The notes under the pieces are model-generated. The model was not told the origin of the DNA, ran no database searches, and saw nothing but the letters and a program-made list of their open reading frames with translations. A stretch of 64,000 nt of DNA, from the NCBI GenBank assembly GCA_030549495.1, contig JAUIRK010000292.1:741001-805000 (forward strand), read 5' to 3'. The position numbers and the translations under genes are program-made. Below are positions 32,801 to 44,599 of this stretch, in pieces; within the stretch, counting starts at the first letter, position 1; every line of letters starts with the position of its first letter. The stretch is from Nectonema munidae. Lineage: Eukaryota > Nematomorpha > Nectonematoida > Nectonematidae.

Positions 32801-32866
32801 ATTCCATCAAAATGGTATCAAGTGATGCAGCTAGCGATTTTAAGAAAAGTCGTAAAATTTGAAGGT

Positions 32867-33004
32867 TTAACCCATTTAAGACCAAGCAAAGCAGACGATA
32901 TCTAAAAAAACGCAGACGATTTATATTCAAAGTCATTGAAAAAAGCAGACGAAGATGAAATTACTTATGTTCCAAAATAGGAACATTGGTCCTAAATGGG
33001 TTAA
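32867..33004. mobile_element. TTAA-type MITE, family A, 138 bp, best-preserved copy
   Basis: TTAACCCATTTAAGACCAA at the left and TTGGTCCTAAATGGGTTAA at the right form a nearly perfect TIR around a TTAA. Inside, GCAGACGA appears three times in direct orientation, and TTCCAAAATAGGAA is near the right end. Confidence 0.85.
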
Positions 33005-33939
33005 AGTGGACTATAAGTAATAGGGCTAAATACATTCTTAAAATTTCAACTATTATATTTTCTAGAAAAATAATTTGAAATCTGATCGCGAGTAAATTAC
33101 GTTAATTATCTAATAGCACCTAAATTAAATATCTGTACTCGGAATTGGCATAAGTATTATAGTTTTTTAACGCCACTTTTACAAACCCTTGAATTTATAG
33201 AATTTTTTTCTTCAAATTGCACCATTTTATAAGTGCATTCTGGTTCAAATTATAAATCAGTAATGTGATGATATGTACGGTTTTTTAGTAAATATGCTAC
33301 AAATTTGCTAAAAACGATTTTTTCCAAATTTAAAGAGCTGTAAAATCGGATTTTTAGATATTCAGTCATTCTAGTATATCCTTTCAGAATTAGTGTAATA
33401 TTCTGAAGATTTTTATATGACATTTTGAGCCCTGTTTGTCTAATTTCCTAGGAATTTTTTTTGTCACAAACCGAAACACCTAATTTTTTTTCTCACAAAC
33501 CGATACATTAAAAACTTTTTTCATATGGAACGGATCTGACCTTTTGAGGTGTGTTAGGTGTCTGTTACCTACACACGCTATGTCCTGGACTTTTTGGTTT
33601 TTGGATAAGGTTCTTGGAAGAAAGTGCTACCAAAACGAAAAAGAAAGTGTCACCAAAACCATAGCAAAAGTGCCTCAACTTGCACGAAAGTGTCACAGTC
33701 TTAAATTCAAATTTTAAGTAAAAAGTTACGAAAGCTATTTCATTCAAAAGAGGTGACAAAACTCTTCGAATTGTGTATGCTATTGCCCAATTGCACTAGT
33801 AATCTCTTTAAAAATTTACTAGGGTGATTAGTAATTATTCATAAAGGACTTCTACTAGAGTAATTACAACGTAAGGGATCACTAAGGTAGTAATGGACTA
33901 TAAACATTTTTCCGATTTTTTGAATTCCCCGTAATATTT

Positions 33940-34380
33940 ATTATTGAAATAATTTTGCCAGTCATTCGGAAGAATTTTTTGTCTGGAAAGCTGTTTGTTG
34001 ATTTTCTGCATAGAATGTGAACTACTTATCGAATCCTGACCACACGAGACCTTCTAGGTGAAATTTCTCGGGAACGGCTGGGCCCGTTGACTTGTAATAG
34101 GTATCATTAGAACCGCTAGAGTTAACAGACACATATAAGAAAATTTACTTGCGAGATCGAAACCGTTCTGTCTAGGACTTGAAATACTTTTTTTGATTTT
34201 CCAAGTAGACTGAACTTTTTACATTTTTCTATTCAATTTTTCATAAATTATATTCCAGAAGTAACCCTGATCAAATACAAATCCCAAAAGGTTTAATTTC
34301 TCTTGAACAGATGGGCCCCTAGACTTTATATAGGAATAATCATAACGGCTAGAGTAGTGGTTTTTAAAAGCATAAAATAC
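33940..34380. repeat. Diverged tandem repeat, two units about 235 bp apart
   Basis: GAAATTTCTCGGGAACGGCTGGGCCC (34061-34086) and TTTAATTTCTCTTGAACAGATGGGCCC (34291-34317) begin matching blocks. Each continues to AACGGCTAGAGT or AACCGCTAGAGT about 60 bp later. No open frame spans the units. The origin is unknown. Confidence 0.5.
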
Positions 34381-35217
34381 AGCCTAATAGTGGAACTAAT
34401 CGAAGTTGGCTCAAACGTAACTTTCTAAACAAAATTCATCATTTAATCTATTTGAAATGAAATATGATATGGAATAAGGACTAATGTACATTTTTGGGTA
34501 AATCAATCAAAAAACATATTTTTAAATAATTTATTTTATAAATCAAAACTCTTATTTTGACGATAATTCGCTTACCTCTAAGTTACCTTTCATATTAGAT
34601 GAATTTTTTCACTTCATCAATATTTATCCTTCCATTGATTTTACTTGCCAAAAAAGCCTGTGTATTATTCTGTCAACTCAGTGCTCTATTTTTTTCTCCT
34701 TGCAATCTTTTGTTCTGTTAAAGTTTTTTACTGATCTTGGATTTCCAAGTATCTGATAAGAAATTTATTAAAAGTTATTGCACAAAAAGTTTTCAATAAA
34801 GACTTATCCATCACTCTCTTTATTTGGGCTGTATTATCCTTATTAAATTTTCTTCTTCATTATTATTTCATTATTTAACTGATATAACACTTTTCTGAAT
34901 AAGTATAGCACGTAGAACTCCAATCAGCTGTCATAATTTGCATGAATATATTCTTTTTCAAACACTAGCTGGTCATTAATTTCCAAATTGTACCATTAAT
35001 AGTACATTTAGAGTTTTATGCTTAGATTCCAAATTGTCAAAACGTAGTTTTTTTAGCAACTCAGCTTCAAAGTTACGATATTTCAATTTTTTCTAACTTT
35101 GAAGAGATATAAAATGAAAGTTATAGAGGTTCAGTCACTAATATGGCTTTTCAGTTTAAGTAAAAAATTCCGCGTAAATAAAATAGTTTGTATTTAAAAT
35201 CGAACTATAGAACAACT

Positions 35218-35285
35218 TCCGCTTGAAGCGGGATTTGAGCACATAACCTTTAGATTTTGAACCTAGAGCTCTACCACTCAGGATT
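35218..35285 (-). tRNA. tRNA-like sequence, probably pseudogene or SINE head
   Basis: On the minus strand, TGAGTGGTAGAGCTC looks like a D arm/A box, TTCAAAA could be an anticodon loop (CAA), and GTGCTCAAATCCCGC looks like a T arm/B box. The acceptor stem does not pair convincingly and the T stem has mismatches, so a functional tRNA is unlikely. Confidence 0.35.
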
Positions 35286-35875
35286 TTATTTCTTTTTTTA
35301 TGATCTTTTATTTTTATTTTTTTTTATTTTAATAAAAAAAAAGGGAAGAATAAGAATAATAACATACAGCATGGTGGATCAAACCGAATAGGTTATTGTC
35401 ACACCTATAAAAAAATAGGAACACTATATTAAATTCTAATTTACAACAGGACTTAAAAATGATATAAAAAATAGGAGAAAAAATCTAGATAATAATTATA
35501 AAGGCAAAAAAAGAAGTGAGGAACAGTTATATAATAGGATAAAAAAACTTTTTTATTTTTTTTTTATTTATTTAAAGTAAACAAAACAAGTTCCATATCA
35601 AGCTGAGATGGACATGTGGAATCTTTTCACAAACGAAGGATTGAACGACACATTAGGTGAGGAGAAGTTGAATGAACACGAGCAAGCATCAGGAGTTCAA
35701 AGAGGCAAGAAGCCATCGAGATAAACGTCCAGTTGTCGCATTCGGAAGCCAGTATAAAGCAGGATTCAAGAATAGCATTCTTTATCGAAAGAGCAAGAAA
35801 AAAAAATGGAAAAGAAAGAGAAAAAAAAAGGAATGCAAGCACAAGTTAAATTTGTACATAAAGATTAAAGATTGA

Positions 35876-36539
35876 TTATTGCTTTTTTACAGCGTTTTTG
35901 AATCTAAAGGGGTTAGAGAAATCGAGATCACTATAAAATCTATTTATATTGTGATAGATACCATAAATTATTTTCTTTAAGCATCTGTTATTGTTAAAAG
36001 ACTGAAAATTAAGAAGATGATTGGATCTAGTGAAGTGGGAATGAATACTATTATTATTTGAAAAGATATCAGAAAAATAGTGATTTTTGAATGATAGTTT
36101 ATAATAAAGCATGCATAAAAGATATGTGTTAATTTCGTATATATTGAAGAACGTAATTAAGTTTTTTTCAATTGTAGTTGGTGAATTTTATACACTTTGT
36201 TTGTACTCGTAGTAGTTTATTTATATATGTGAAATTACTTGTGCACCAAAATATATTGTAATATATTAAATGAGGGTAAACGTAAGAATAGTATAGAGTA
36301 GTCCTGGTTTTAGAAGTTAGAAAATGCCGTAATCTAAAGAAGGTTCCATAAAGACGTGAGATTTTAGTAATTAAGTTTTTTATGTGGTAGGTCCATGAGA
36401 GATTCGAAGAAAGTGTAAGTCCGAGATAGGTATAATGTTCGACACGCTCTAATTTATAATTATTAAAACGGATATTACATAATAGTAGCACTGCTATTAA
36501 TAAATTAGAAGCAGTACAAATGATACTGCTACAATTCAA
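35876..36539 (-). pseudogene. LINE reverse-transcriptase 3' part (CR1/Jockey-like)
   Basis: The upstream frame (36168-36539) has YTYLGLTLSSNLSWTYHIKN, then a YGTFFRLRHFLTSKTR segment and YSYVYPHLIYYNIFW, the post-palm/thumb region of CR1- and Jockey-type RTs. The next frame (35876-36112) resembles the IHSHFTRSNHLL C-terminal motif of the same group. A frameshift lies between them. Endonuclease and palm are absent, so the copy is 5'-truncated. A/T-rich 3' sequence at 35320-35870 may be its 3' UTR. Confidence 0.7.
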
Positions 36540-37214
36540 AAAATTTATTAAAAAATTTAATTAACGTTAAATTGTATAGACAAAAATTTTTTTTTAACGT
36601 TACCTTATTCATCATAGACAACAAGATCATCCAGTTGTTCAATTAATTCAAGCTCTTCTGGGTTAACTTTTCCTTCAATTTTACAATATTTCTAATCCCT
36701 TTCATTGAATATTGAAAAGTCTAAGAACATTTTATTACACTATATTTAATAAAAAACTTAAATAATTTTAGAAATTTTTTCCATTTTTCTGATCATTGCC
36801 TATTTTGTATAAAACACAGAATAAAAAGGTTAAGGGTAGTATGGTATTTTCATCAATAAAGCACTAATGCGCCGCTTGTATCAAGTTATGAGTAATTTAG
36901 GAATCGAACCCGAGATGATCGGATTTCAAGGTTGTTTTGGCATTTCGATAAATTATGTAAAAACTCCCATTTTTTCGAGAATTGACTTAATCAATGGGTC
37001 ATAGTTTATCTGGGTACAGATTATTCACCTTTTACAGAGTTTGAATTAAAAAGTAGATAATTTTTTTTATCAAAAAGTTGTGTATTTTGAAGATATAAAG
37101 AAAATACTGCTGAAACATGAATGCAATTTATTTAAAAAAGTACAAAAAATGCGGTAATAATATAATGAAAATAATTAATCAATTATAACAACAAAAATAT
37201 GATCAAGATTTTTG

Positions 37215-38150
37215 ATTGAAAAAATCAATACATGTACAATGATCAGTGCACCATGCTTTACCACACTTCTGACATTGCTGCTTAATTTTTTTCAACTTGT
37301 CTTTAGGTCGCGTGTAGTTGTTTACAGAAATAGACTATAAACATTTATCACATCTTCTAACCGGTCCAGTTTTTTCCAAAAAAATTAGTGCTATGTCATT
37401 GAGGTGTACTATCTGATGAGCCACAAATAGTTGAGATTTTTGATTTTATTCAAGTAGAAAGTCCACAACTAGGTTTTGATACTATATAAGGATACACTAA
37501 ATACTTGACGAGCTTTATGCCAAAAGAAAATGAATCACTTTTTCTAGGATCCGTTGAGATTTTCAAACAGAAAACAGTTCCCGCATTAACTCTTGCTGTA
37601 TCTAATATAAAACTGCTTTTATGTTCCATTTTTTAGTTTTTCTATTACATGTAACATAAGAAATACGCTGGTTGAATATATCAACTCCACCTTTTCTATA
37701 GTCATACACTTTATATAAAGCAGGTTTTTTACTTCATCTTTAGAAAGTCGTAGAATGGGAGACATTGATGAAGCGATTAAAATGTTTTTATTCCCAGTTT
37801 TCCTTTTAACTACATAAATATGTAAACTTAACGATTTAAAAATGTTTTTCCCACAAAACTTTGTAGGAAACATTTTCTCTATCGGTCATTGAGATAAATT
37901 CTTTAGGAACACCTTTTTCTTGTCCGCATAATTGTTCCTAAACAAGTTATTTCTTCCTTAAACAACCATTTAATTAATTTTAAAGATGTGTAGAACCTAT
38001 CTAAGGTAATATTTATACCTTCTATGTTACTAGATCTCTTGACTTTATTTATTAACTCTTTCAGTTTCCTCAGTTTTGTTTTCATAATATGGGCCTTCAT
38101 CTTTAAGGGTCTACCATCGATAAACGTTCCCTGTGCAATTGGCTTTTATC
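37215..38150 (-). pseudogene. piggyBac transposase C-terminal half
   Basis: On the minus strand, 37903-38100 encodes GINITLDRFYTSLKLIKWLF and EEITCLGTIM. This is the D-RFYTS...L...I...GT region around a catalytic Asp of piggyBac DDE transposases. Downstream is a YKVYDYRKGGVDIFNQRISY block carrying the conserved late Asp (37640-37735). Near the end (37240-37290) is CQKCGKAWCTDHCTC, the cysteine-rich C-terminal finger of the family. Frames change at least twice and one stop follows the VDIFNQ block. TTAA-flanked ends were not found. It is a possible relative of the source of the TTAA MITEs (inference). Confidence 0.8.
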
Positions 38151-38159
38151 GATGACAAG

Positions 38160-39425
38160 AAAAAAAAGACACCATAATTTTTGATTTGATTTATTCACAT
38201 TATATATTGACACTATTTCATATAAGAAAAAGATGAAATTTCTAAATAACCAAAAATATTCATTTAGAAAAAGTCAATAAAGGACAATTAAGTTGAGTTA
38301 TTAGTTGACAAAAAATTAGAATTTTTTTTAAGGGGGAGGCAGATTTCGTCCCCCCCTGCCTCAAATACGGTATTGCTTTTATATTTTGCATTACGGAGAT
38401 AAGAAATACTCACAGGCCTTCCGTGAAATATATCATTTATATATTTTACAACGATAAAATGGGAATCTTTATAATCGTCATAGTGTGTATATAATGTTAA
38501 AACAAAAATTATCCTTAAACAAAAAGTCCAGAAAATTTTATTTTACAGGAGCTTAATGCGGCATAACTGAAAATGTTACCCTATATATTTTTTTTTGAAT
38601 TGAAAGTAACAAATGTTATTAATTACAGAATGGTAGCTGATTTGTTTGAGATTTTCTGTTTTATAATTGTCTATATTTCTTTTTTGAATTTTTCACACAC
38701 TTTCAAATAAAAGTACGCCATTTAGATTAAAAAATTCTTAGCATGAGGGATACCTCTTTTTAGGAGTATTTTTTTATAATGTATTTGTTTTCTTGTTACG
38801 AATAGAGGGCCCATCTTAAGAACGTTAAACGATTTGATCATCACAACAAATGATATTAAAGATTTTTACGCGAAGAAAAACGTTTTTCCACCTTCCCCTT
38901 CTCAACCCTAGCTAGGCCGCTCACTTATATGCACAATTTTTTGTCCGCTAATGTTCTAAATTTTATGAGGGAATATTGATTATTTGGAATTGGCATATGG
39001 GATATGAATATCCTGTATTTTCCGACCTATAACGATGACATTTTTCATCAAAACTCAAAAACTTTTACACGGGTTATACTCAAATAAAAATAGGGTAATA
39101 CTTCTTGCGCGCCATAGGCCAAAAAAGAAGGAACTGCATAAAAATGTGATGTATTATAGGGTTAGGATTTGGTCTTAGATAAATCTAAAATTTTCTGAGA
39201 ATTTAGGATAATCACATTAAGACCCAGACAATTTGCCTACAGATAGCTTGCCTAACGGGCATTTTATCGCGCTATACAACACAACGTTCTTTTGATGAAA
39301 TGTTAACAATCGTAAGGAAAATATATTGGGTACATTTTCTCCAAAGTTTGAATGATAACTACAAATTTGAACGAATAAATACATTAAAAGTATATTTAGA
39401 AAAAATTTATTCAAAGACAAGAATT
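38160..39425. other. Repeat-like AT-rich stretch, no gene
   Basis: Contains GC patches such as AAGGGGGAGGCAGATTTCGT (38328) and pogo-like CGACCTATAACGATGAC (39029) of the kind found at element ends. No readable transposase and no target duplications were found. Confidence 0.4.
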
Positions 39426-39430
39426 TAGAA

Positions 39431-39829
39431 CTATCTTTTCTTTTTCGCCATCAATTTAGTTTTCAATATTTTAGTAGTGTCTGAACCATCGGATTGCTGT
39501 GTTTTGAATTTACCACGAACAAACTTCCTATATGTGTTCATGATATCTACTTCAGTAAGATTATCTGTTTTTATTACTAGGAACTGAACAGGATTGGTGG
39601 CACACTCAAAGCGTATTTCCGGTAAGCGACGATCGTTGCAAATATTGAAGACAATGTTCGTTTCTGCATTTTCTTTATACTTTTTAAATGAAAACAAAGG
39701 CGCTACGCCTCTTATCGAAACAGAGTTGGGTGAGAGGAAATCAAAGGAAAACTCCATTGAGTTTATTTTATCTTTGAGAGATATGGACTTTAGCAAAAAT
39801 TTTCGTTGAAAGCCTGAAAATCTATTCAT
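39431..39829 (-). CDS. MRPL53: Mitochondrial large ribosomal subunit protein mL53
   Basis: A complete 132-residue frame. FSFDFLSPNSVSIRGVAPLF aligns with the F.PF..N..S.R.FL core of mL53, and the segments NIVFNICNDRRLPEIRFECA and LTEVDIMNTYRKFVRGKF align with the D...P...V.F and LT..E+L.....H+ parts. The length and the basic tail (LKTKLMAKKKR) fit a small mitochondrial ribosomal protein of the 39S subunit. The N-terminal SGFQRKFLLKS segment is basic, as expected for import. The ATG at 39829 is preceded by TTTTTTTAG, so a 5' UTR intron ending just upstream is likely. It is a single coding exon. Neighbours are a piggyBac corpse and a viral fossil. Confidence 0.72.
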   Translation of the reverse strand: MNRFSGFQRKFLLKSISLKDKINSMEFSFDFLSPNSVSIRGVAPLFSFKKYKENAETNIVFNICNDRRLPEIRFECATNPVQFLVIKTDNLTEVDIMNTYRKFVRGKFKTQQSDGSDTTKILKTKLMAKKKR

Positions 39830-39834
39830 TTAAG

Positions 39835-41630
39835 GAGTAAACCTAAAAAAAGTAAAACGTTAATAAAATTAAATAATTTTTGGCAAAAAAATTGATATGC
39901 ATTGATAAAATTCACTACAGAGCTCAGCATACATAACAAAGCAGTATTTTTTATTAGTGAACTATTTTTTGGAATGAATGTAAAACAACTCCTGTCTTTT
40001 TTTATAAATTTAATCCAAAATACAATTTTGTATACATTTTTGAAATCAAAAGCATACAATTAAGGCAAATTTAAAAGCCAAACATTTTATACGTCCAGTT
40101 GTCAAATGTGAGATTAAATATTCTTGTTTATTTCTCATCTGCTTTAAAAATAGATTATTGTGGAGTAAAAATATTCTGCTTCTCTCTAATTTGTATTTAG
40201 AGTTAAATTAAAAATAATTCTATTTTATCTCATAAAAAACTAGTTTTTAGCGAAATATAAGTTCAATATTTCCACATCTTTTTTTCATGATACCAAAGTT
40301 CAGCTATTCAAATTAATCAGAGATTTTTGGTAAAAATTTAGTTCCATCAATATACCAAACATTTAGCAAAAATGAAAATTTGTTTTTAAATGAGAAAAAA
40401 ATAGTTTTCAATCGTTACAATTTATATCAATGAATATTGTCAGAATCGATTTAAAATTTTTTTCAACAAAGGTCACTTAATCTTTATCAGTACGTTTGTT
40501 GTAACATTTGAAAACTTTATTTTTTTTAAATGAATATTTTGACTAGCTATTCAATTTAAAAACAAAAATACTCTATTTGTTTAATATTTGAGCAGAGATA
40601 TTTTTTATAATGTTCGATTGTTAAATTTTGTAAGTAACACTGTACATAATTAATTAAATCATTTTTTTAAGAAAATTTGTTGATTATTATAATAAAAATA
40701 TATCGAAACAAAATGTTTCAGTTGTTAAAAATGTACTTGATCTACTTATGACAGCTGTCAGAATTTTATTTGTAGACAGAAATAGTCAAAAAAACGCAAT
40801 GATTTTCTTGTTCTCGTATACTATGATTTTTATGATTTATGTTTGTTTAAATAGTTTTTTTAATGATTTTGTGTTCTTAGACTTAAATAATTTTATGAAA
40901 AGTGATTAAACTATCATTTTTTGTATACAATGATTCCTTATGCCTCCTATTATTTTGAAATTTTTCCTTAGAAGTTATTATAAAAGGCAAATCATTGCAA
41001 AATGTTAAAAGTTATTTTACATTTGGTAAATTTTTGTTGATTGCACCAATTTAGCTTTTAAACTATTTTTGAATGGTGCTGAGAAAAATGAAGTAATGCA
41101 ATCTTAATTTATTGTTTGGTATTTGTTTGCACAATTTTATCTTTATTTCATACATTTTTTGAGAGGCTAACTAACTTACACTTATTCTTATACACTAAAA
41201 AGAAAGAAAAAAATTCTAATAGCAAGTTTTCTATCTTTAGTTCTGTTTTACATTTTTGATAGAAATTACCTCAGAAAAGTTATGCAATTTGGATGTGTTT
41301 TTATTTCATTTATTTTTCTCAATAAAGCATTTTTTCATTTTTAGGAAGAAGAAATGGAACAACTGAAAATTAATGAATGATTTTTTTCATTCAATAAAAT
41401 TTGCATTTTTTTTCCTTCAGACTACATTCACTCACTCCAACATTCAGTTATTTGTTTTCAGTTGTTTTCTCTATAAATCAAATATCCTTTCATCAATTCC
41501 TGTAATGTGCCTGATAGACTACTTCATTTTCATATGAAAAGCCTATTCGCCCCTCAACAATTTTGGATTTTTTTAAACTAGTGTATATGCGATATGCAAA
41601 TTTAATTAAAATATTTTCGCTGGAAGTATA
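39835..41630. other. AT-rich intergenic stretch, nothing recognised
   Basis: Presumed upstream region of mL53 on the minus strand. No open frame of note, no repeat ends and no RNA-like structure were seen. Confidence 0.5.
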
Positions 41631-41639
41631 GTATTTAAA

Positions 41640-43538
41640 TTTCAGAGACATCGTTGCTCAAGACCCTTATCATGCGAGGTTAGGGAATCAAGTTTATATC
41701 CTTTCCAACATCGCTTTGATCGAAAGCTTAATCTCTAAGTTCAATGCCTCCAACTCGGTAAGAACAATACTTTCTGACTCAGACAATCTGATTAATGCCT
41801 CAGAGTTTTCAGTTATCATTAAAAAGTACAATGACCTACAAATAACAACTCTTCTAAATTACAGCAACCCCAACTATAATAACAGAATACCTGTTCTGCT
41901 AAATTGTGATTACTTAATGTGTAGCCTGAAGCTGTCATGTCTTTTGCGTGATCTTACATGGAATATGCGTATAGTCAACGTGTCTATGCCATGTTTCGCA
42001 GAGCAAGTCAAGTTATTCATCAACCCGTCAGACATTATTTCTGTTGATAAAACATTTGTAATAGATTGTAGCAATCGATTAGATCAATTTTATACAAAAG
42101 GCCCCTTCCACCCTTATTTAGGATCAAAGACTCGCTTAAAATACAAAACAGGTGCTCTGGACATTTTATCTTCTGATAGATTTATTAACACCTTAAAAGA
42201 TATCATCACTTTATCGTCATGGTTGTCTCAAACTAACCCTCAGTTAACTAATTTCCAAAAATTATTAACTAATCTTCTCAGAGAGAAACTGATATTTACA
42301 TGGATCTTTTGCGAGAATCTACAGGAGAGATTATTGGAGGGTCTCCCTCTCACCGCCTTAATGATGCTCTTCACATTGATGCTTGTTGTCTCAACGGACT
42401 ATCAACTTTTAATACACACTGCTCGATAACCACTGATTGTTTAATAACCTATGAGAGAGGATCATCAAATCATACTATTTGTTTTCAATCTCTGATCCTA
42501 AACTCATTGAAAGTACTAGAAGAAACGGAATTTCTCCATCCTGCGATTATTCAAACAGCATCAGTAGTCTTCATGTGTGATGATTGTACACCACTGGTTG
42601 ATCACTCAATTAATGATTTAATGAACCCGCCTCAATATCATGCTGTTGAAGCAATGGATTTCTTATATCACAAGTACTGATTATTTTATGGATATGAACG
42701 AGATGGATGACGACGTTAGTCTCACGAAACCAGCTTTTGTTGATGTAGGCTCATTTAAAAATATAAAATTAAACTTATTCTACAAGTATATTGCTCTCAA
42801 GCTTCTATTAACACATTCATGTTCAGCTCCTCAAGCTAAAACATCCTGCTTATTTCTTTTTAACAAGGCCACAATTAAAAATAAAATAACTTGTCTGACC
42901 CGGTACTATGAAACTCTGTATGCCTATCAGTCTACAGCCCTTACAGAATATAATATCAATAGATTCACTTCACAAGTATTTTTTATCTCAAGAATCCTGT
43001 TATATGCACCTCCACAATCAAACGTTTGCCTCCTTTTACAACTGACAAGGAGTTAGCTTTAATTCAGAAAAAAGTCATCCAAACAGGTCGAACGATTAAA
43101 GTTCAGCGACTTCATATGGACAAAACAGTATTCAAATATTTATCAACAGCAATGTATTCAATATCAGACTCAACTGTTCCAGAAACGTTGGCTCAGCGGT
43201 TTCTTCTTAAAGAACAAATTACTTCGCTTCCAACAGTTTCTTTATGCCGTAAGCCTGAAATATCTGCTATAATTAAGAAGTTAATTGCCTTAACCGAAAA
43301 TAAACCAAAAGTTGTATTATTACTTGCCTGTCAGGATGCTGCGATTTACGCATTTGAGTTACTTCACTTATTAGATTCGAATTTCGAGATTATTTGGTAT
43401 GATAAAAATCTGGATAAAGCTGGACAAAATTTTAGTAAATTCGATAGATTATCCCTCTCTTGCATCAGTTGTAAACACTCAGTTTTAACTATTAAACGAT
43501 GGCAACTATTATATTTAATACCTAACAAAATACGATAG
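41640..43538 (+). pseudogene. Fossil of a mononegavirus L (polymerase) gene
   Basis: An endogenous copy of part of a negative-strand RNA virus polymerase gene, from the order Mononegavirales. Rhabdovirus-like and chuvirus-like L proteins are the nearest fit. About 1.9 kb remain, covering the capping (PRNTase) domain and the start of the region after it. Recognisable parts are GPFHPYLGSKTRLKYKTGA (capping-domain YLGS.T motif, about 42091-42150) and GGSPSHRLNDALHIDACCLN (about 42334-42395), followed by an L-type segment ending SNHTICFQSLIL. The polymerase palm and the methyltransferase end are not seen. It is broken, with about four breaks over several frames, so it is old and non-functional. 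An A-rich stretch follows it (43539-43560). Confidence 0.75.
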
Positions 43539-43559
43539 AAAATAAAAAAAAGGAAAACA

Positions 43560-44120
43560 TTACGGAAAAATACTTATGATAAACAATATAGGTTTAGGAA
43601 GATTGAAAGAAAGAAGAAAAACAAGAACTTCAAAAGAAAAAAGCTGACATTTTCAAATTGAATTAAAATTAACCAAAAATTAATTTTTTAAAACTTTTCA
43701 AAAATATATAACATTTCAAAATTAAAATTAAAAATTGAACTACACCATAATATTGCATCTAAAATATTTCTTGATTTTAAAAGTTGATATGCACTAACCG
43801 ATTTTGATTCGTCTTTTCTTATTTGTCTTACGATATGAAGAAGCTTTAAAAAAGTATAATCAAGTGTGTAATAATTTAAAAATATACAAACTTAACGTTT
43901 TCAAAATTTAAATTTCATTGCTTCATTTATTTCTTGACCTATTGGTTGAGTTTCACAAGTTGTTTTAGGAGGAAAAACTGTATTTTAACGTTACTGAATT
44001 TGAGATTTGGATAGGAAGGAGCATTATGCCACTGAATGGTAGCCCTCTAGCCAAAGCGTCAATAAATTACTTGTAGGTTAAGGTGTTTATCTCCTCATTG
44101 TCTGTAAGATAGTTTCGTCT
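43560..44120. other. AT-rich stretch, nothing recognised
   Basis: Between the viral fossil and the pogo region. No open frame, TIR or tandem repeat stands out. Confidence 0.45.
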
Positions 44121-44132
44121 TTTCGAGATTAT

Positions 44133-44312
44133 TTATACATTACATTTAGCATAATCTTCTAATACTTCTGTTTTTCGCTTCCTCAAGGTTTGAATTTGAG
44201 TTTTCCCCACACCCAAATCAACCGCTATTTTATAAGCCGGTCGCCCGCTATCAAAAAGCTTAATTGCATCATACTTTTGTTGAAGGGTGATCGATATTCT
44301 TTTTGTTGACAT
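44133..44312 (-). pseudogene. pogo/Tigger N-terminal HTH exon, opposite orientation
   Basis: A 59-residue ATG-to-stop frame starting MSTKRISITLQQKYDAIKLF, followed by DSGRPAYKIAVDLGVGKTQI. This is the CENP-B/pogo-type N-terminal HTH (L..K..AI...E.G.....IA...GV...T). It lies on the minus strand just upstream of a plus-strand Tigger transposase that lacks exactly this part. It is either a second copy or the inverted 5' end of the same element. The frame is intact as far as it goes. Confidence 0.75.
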
Positions 44313-44599
44313 ATCACCTGTAATGTGAAACTGCTGATGTCATCGTCTTAAAAAATAATTAAAAAAACATAATGTTGAGCTAAAAAAATTTAATGTGATA
44401 TCATTTAATATCTTAATTAAACATTATTGACGTAATCCCACCCAATATGAGAAATTTAAAGATAGCTATAATACGATCATCATACGTGTTTTATAAACAA
44501 GCTTTAAAGCAACTTTTACTTGTAAAAAATTTTTTGGGGGCGAAGGTCATTTTCGCCCCCCTGAAAACACATCGGTTTGGGGCGGGGGGGGGGGGGGTC

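Noticed and set aside
33565-33759. Minus-strand frame of 64 residues
   Set aside because: Comes from AAAGTGTCAC-type short repeats; no motif.
35672-35875. Plus-strand Lys/Arg-rich frame
   Set aside because: Low-complexity A-rich DNA next to the LINE 3' end; likely its 3' UTR on the other strand.
36890-36955. GGGTTCGATTCC on the minus strand, a perfect B box
   Set aside because: The rest of the cloverleaf does not form; probably a tRNA-derived fragment, too little to annotate.
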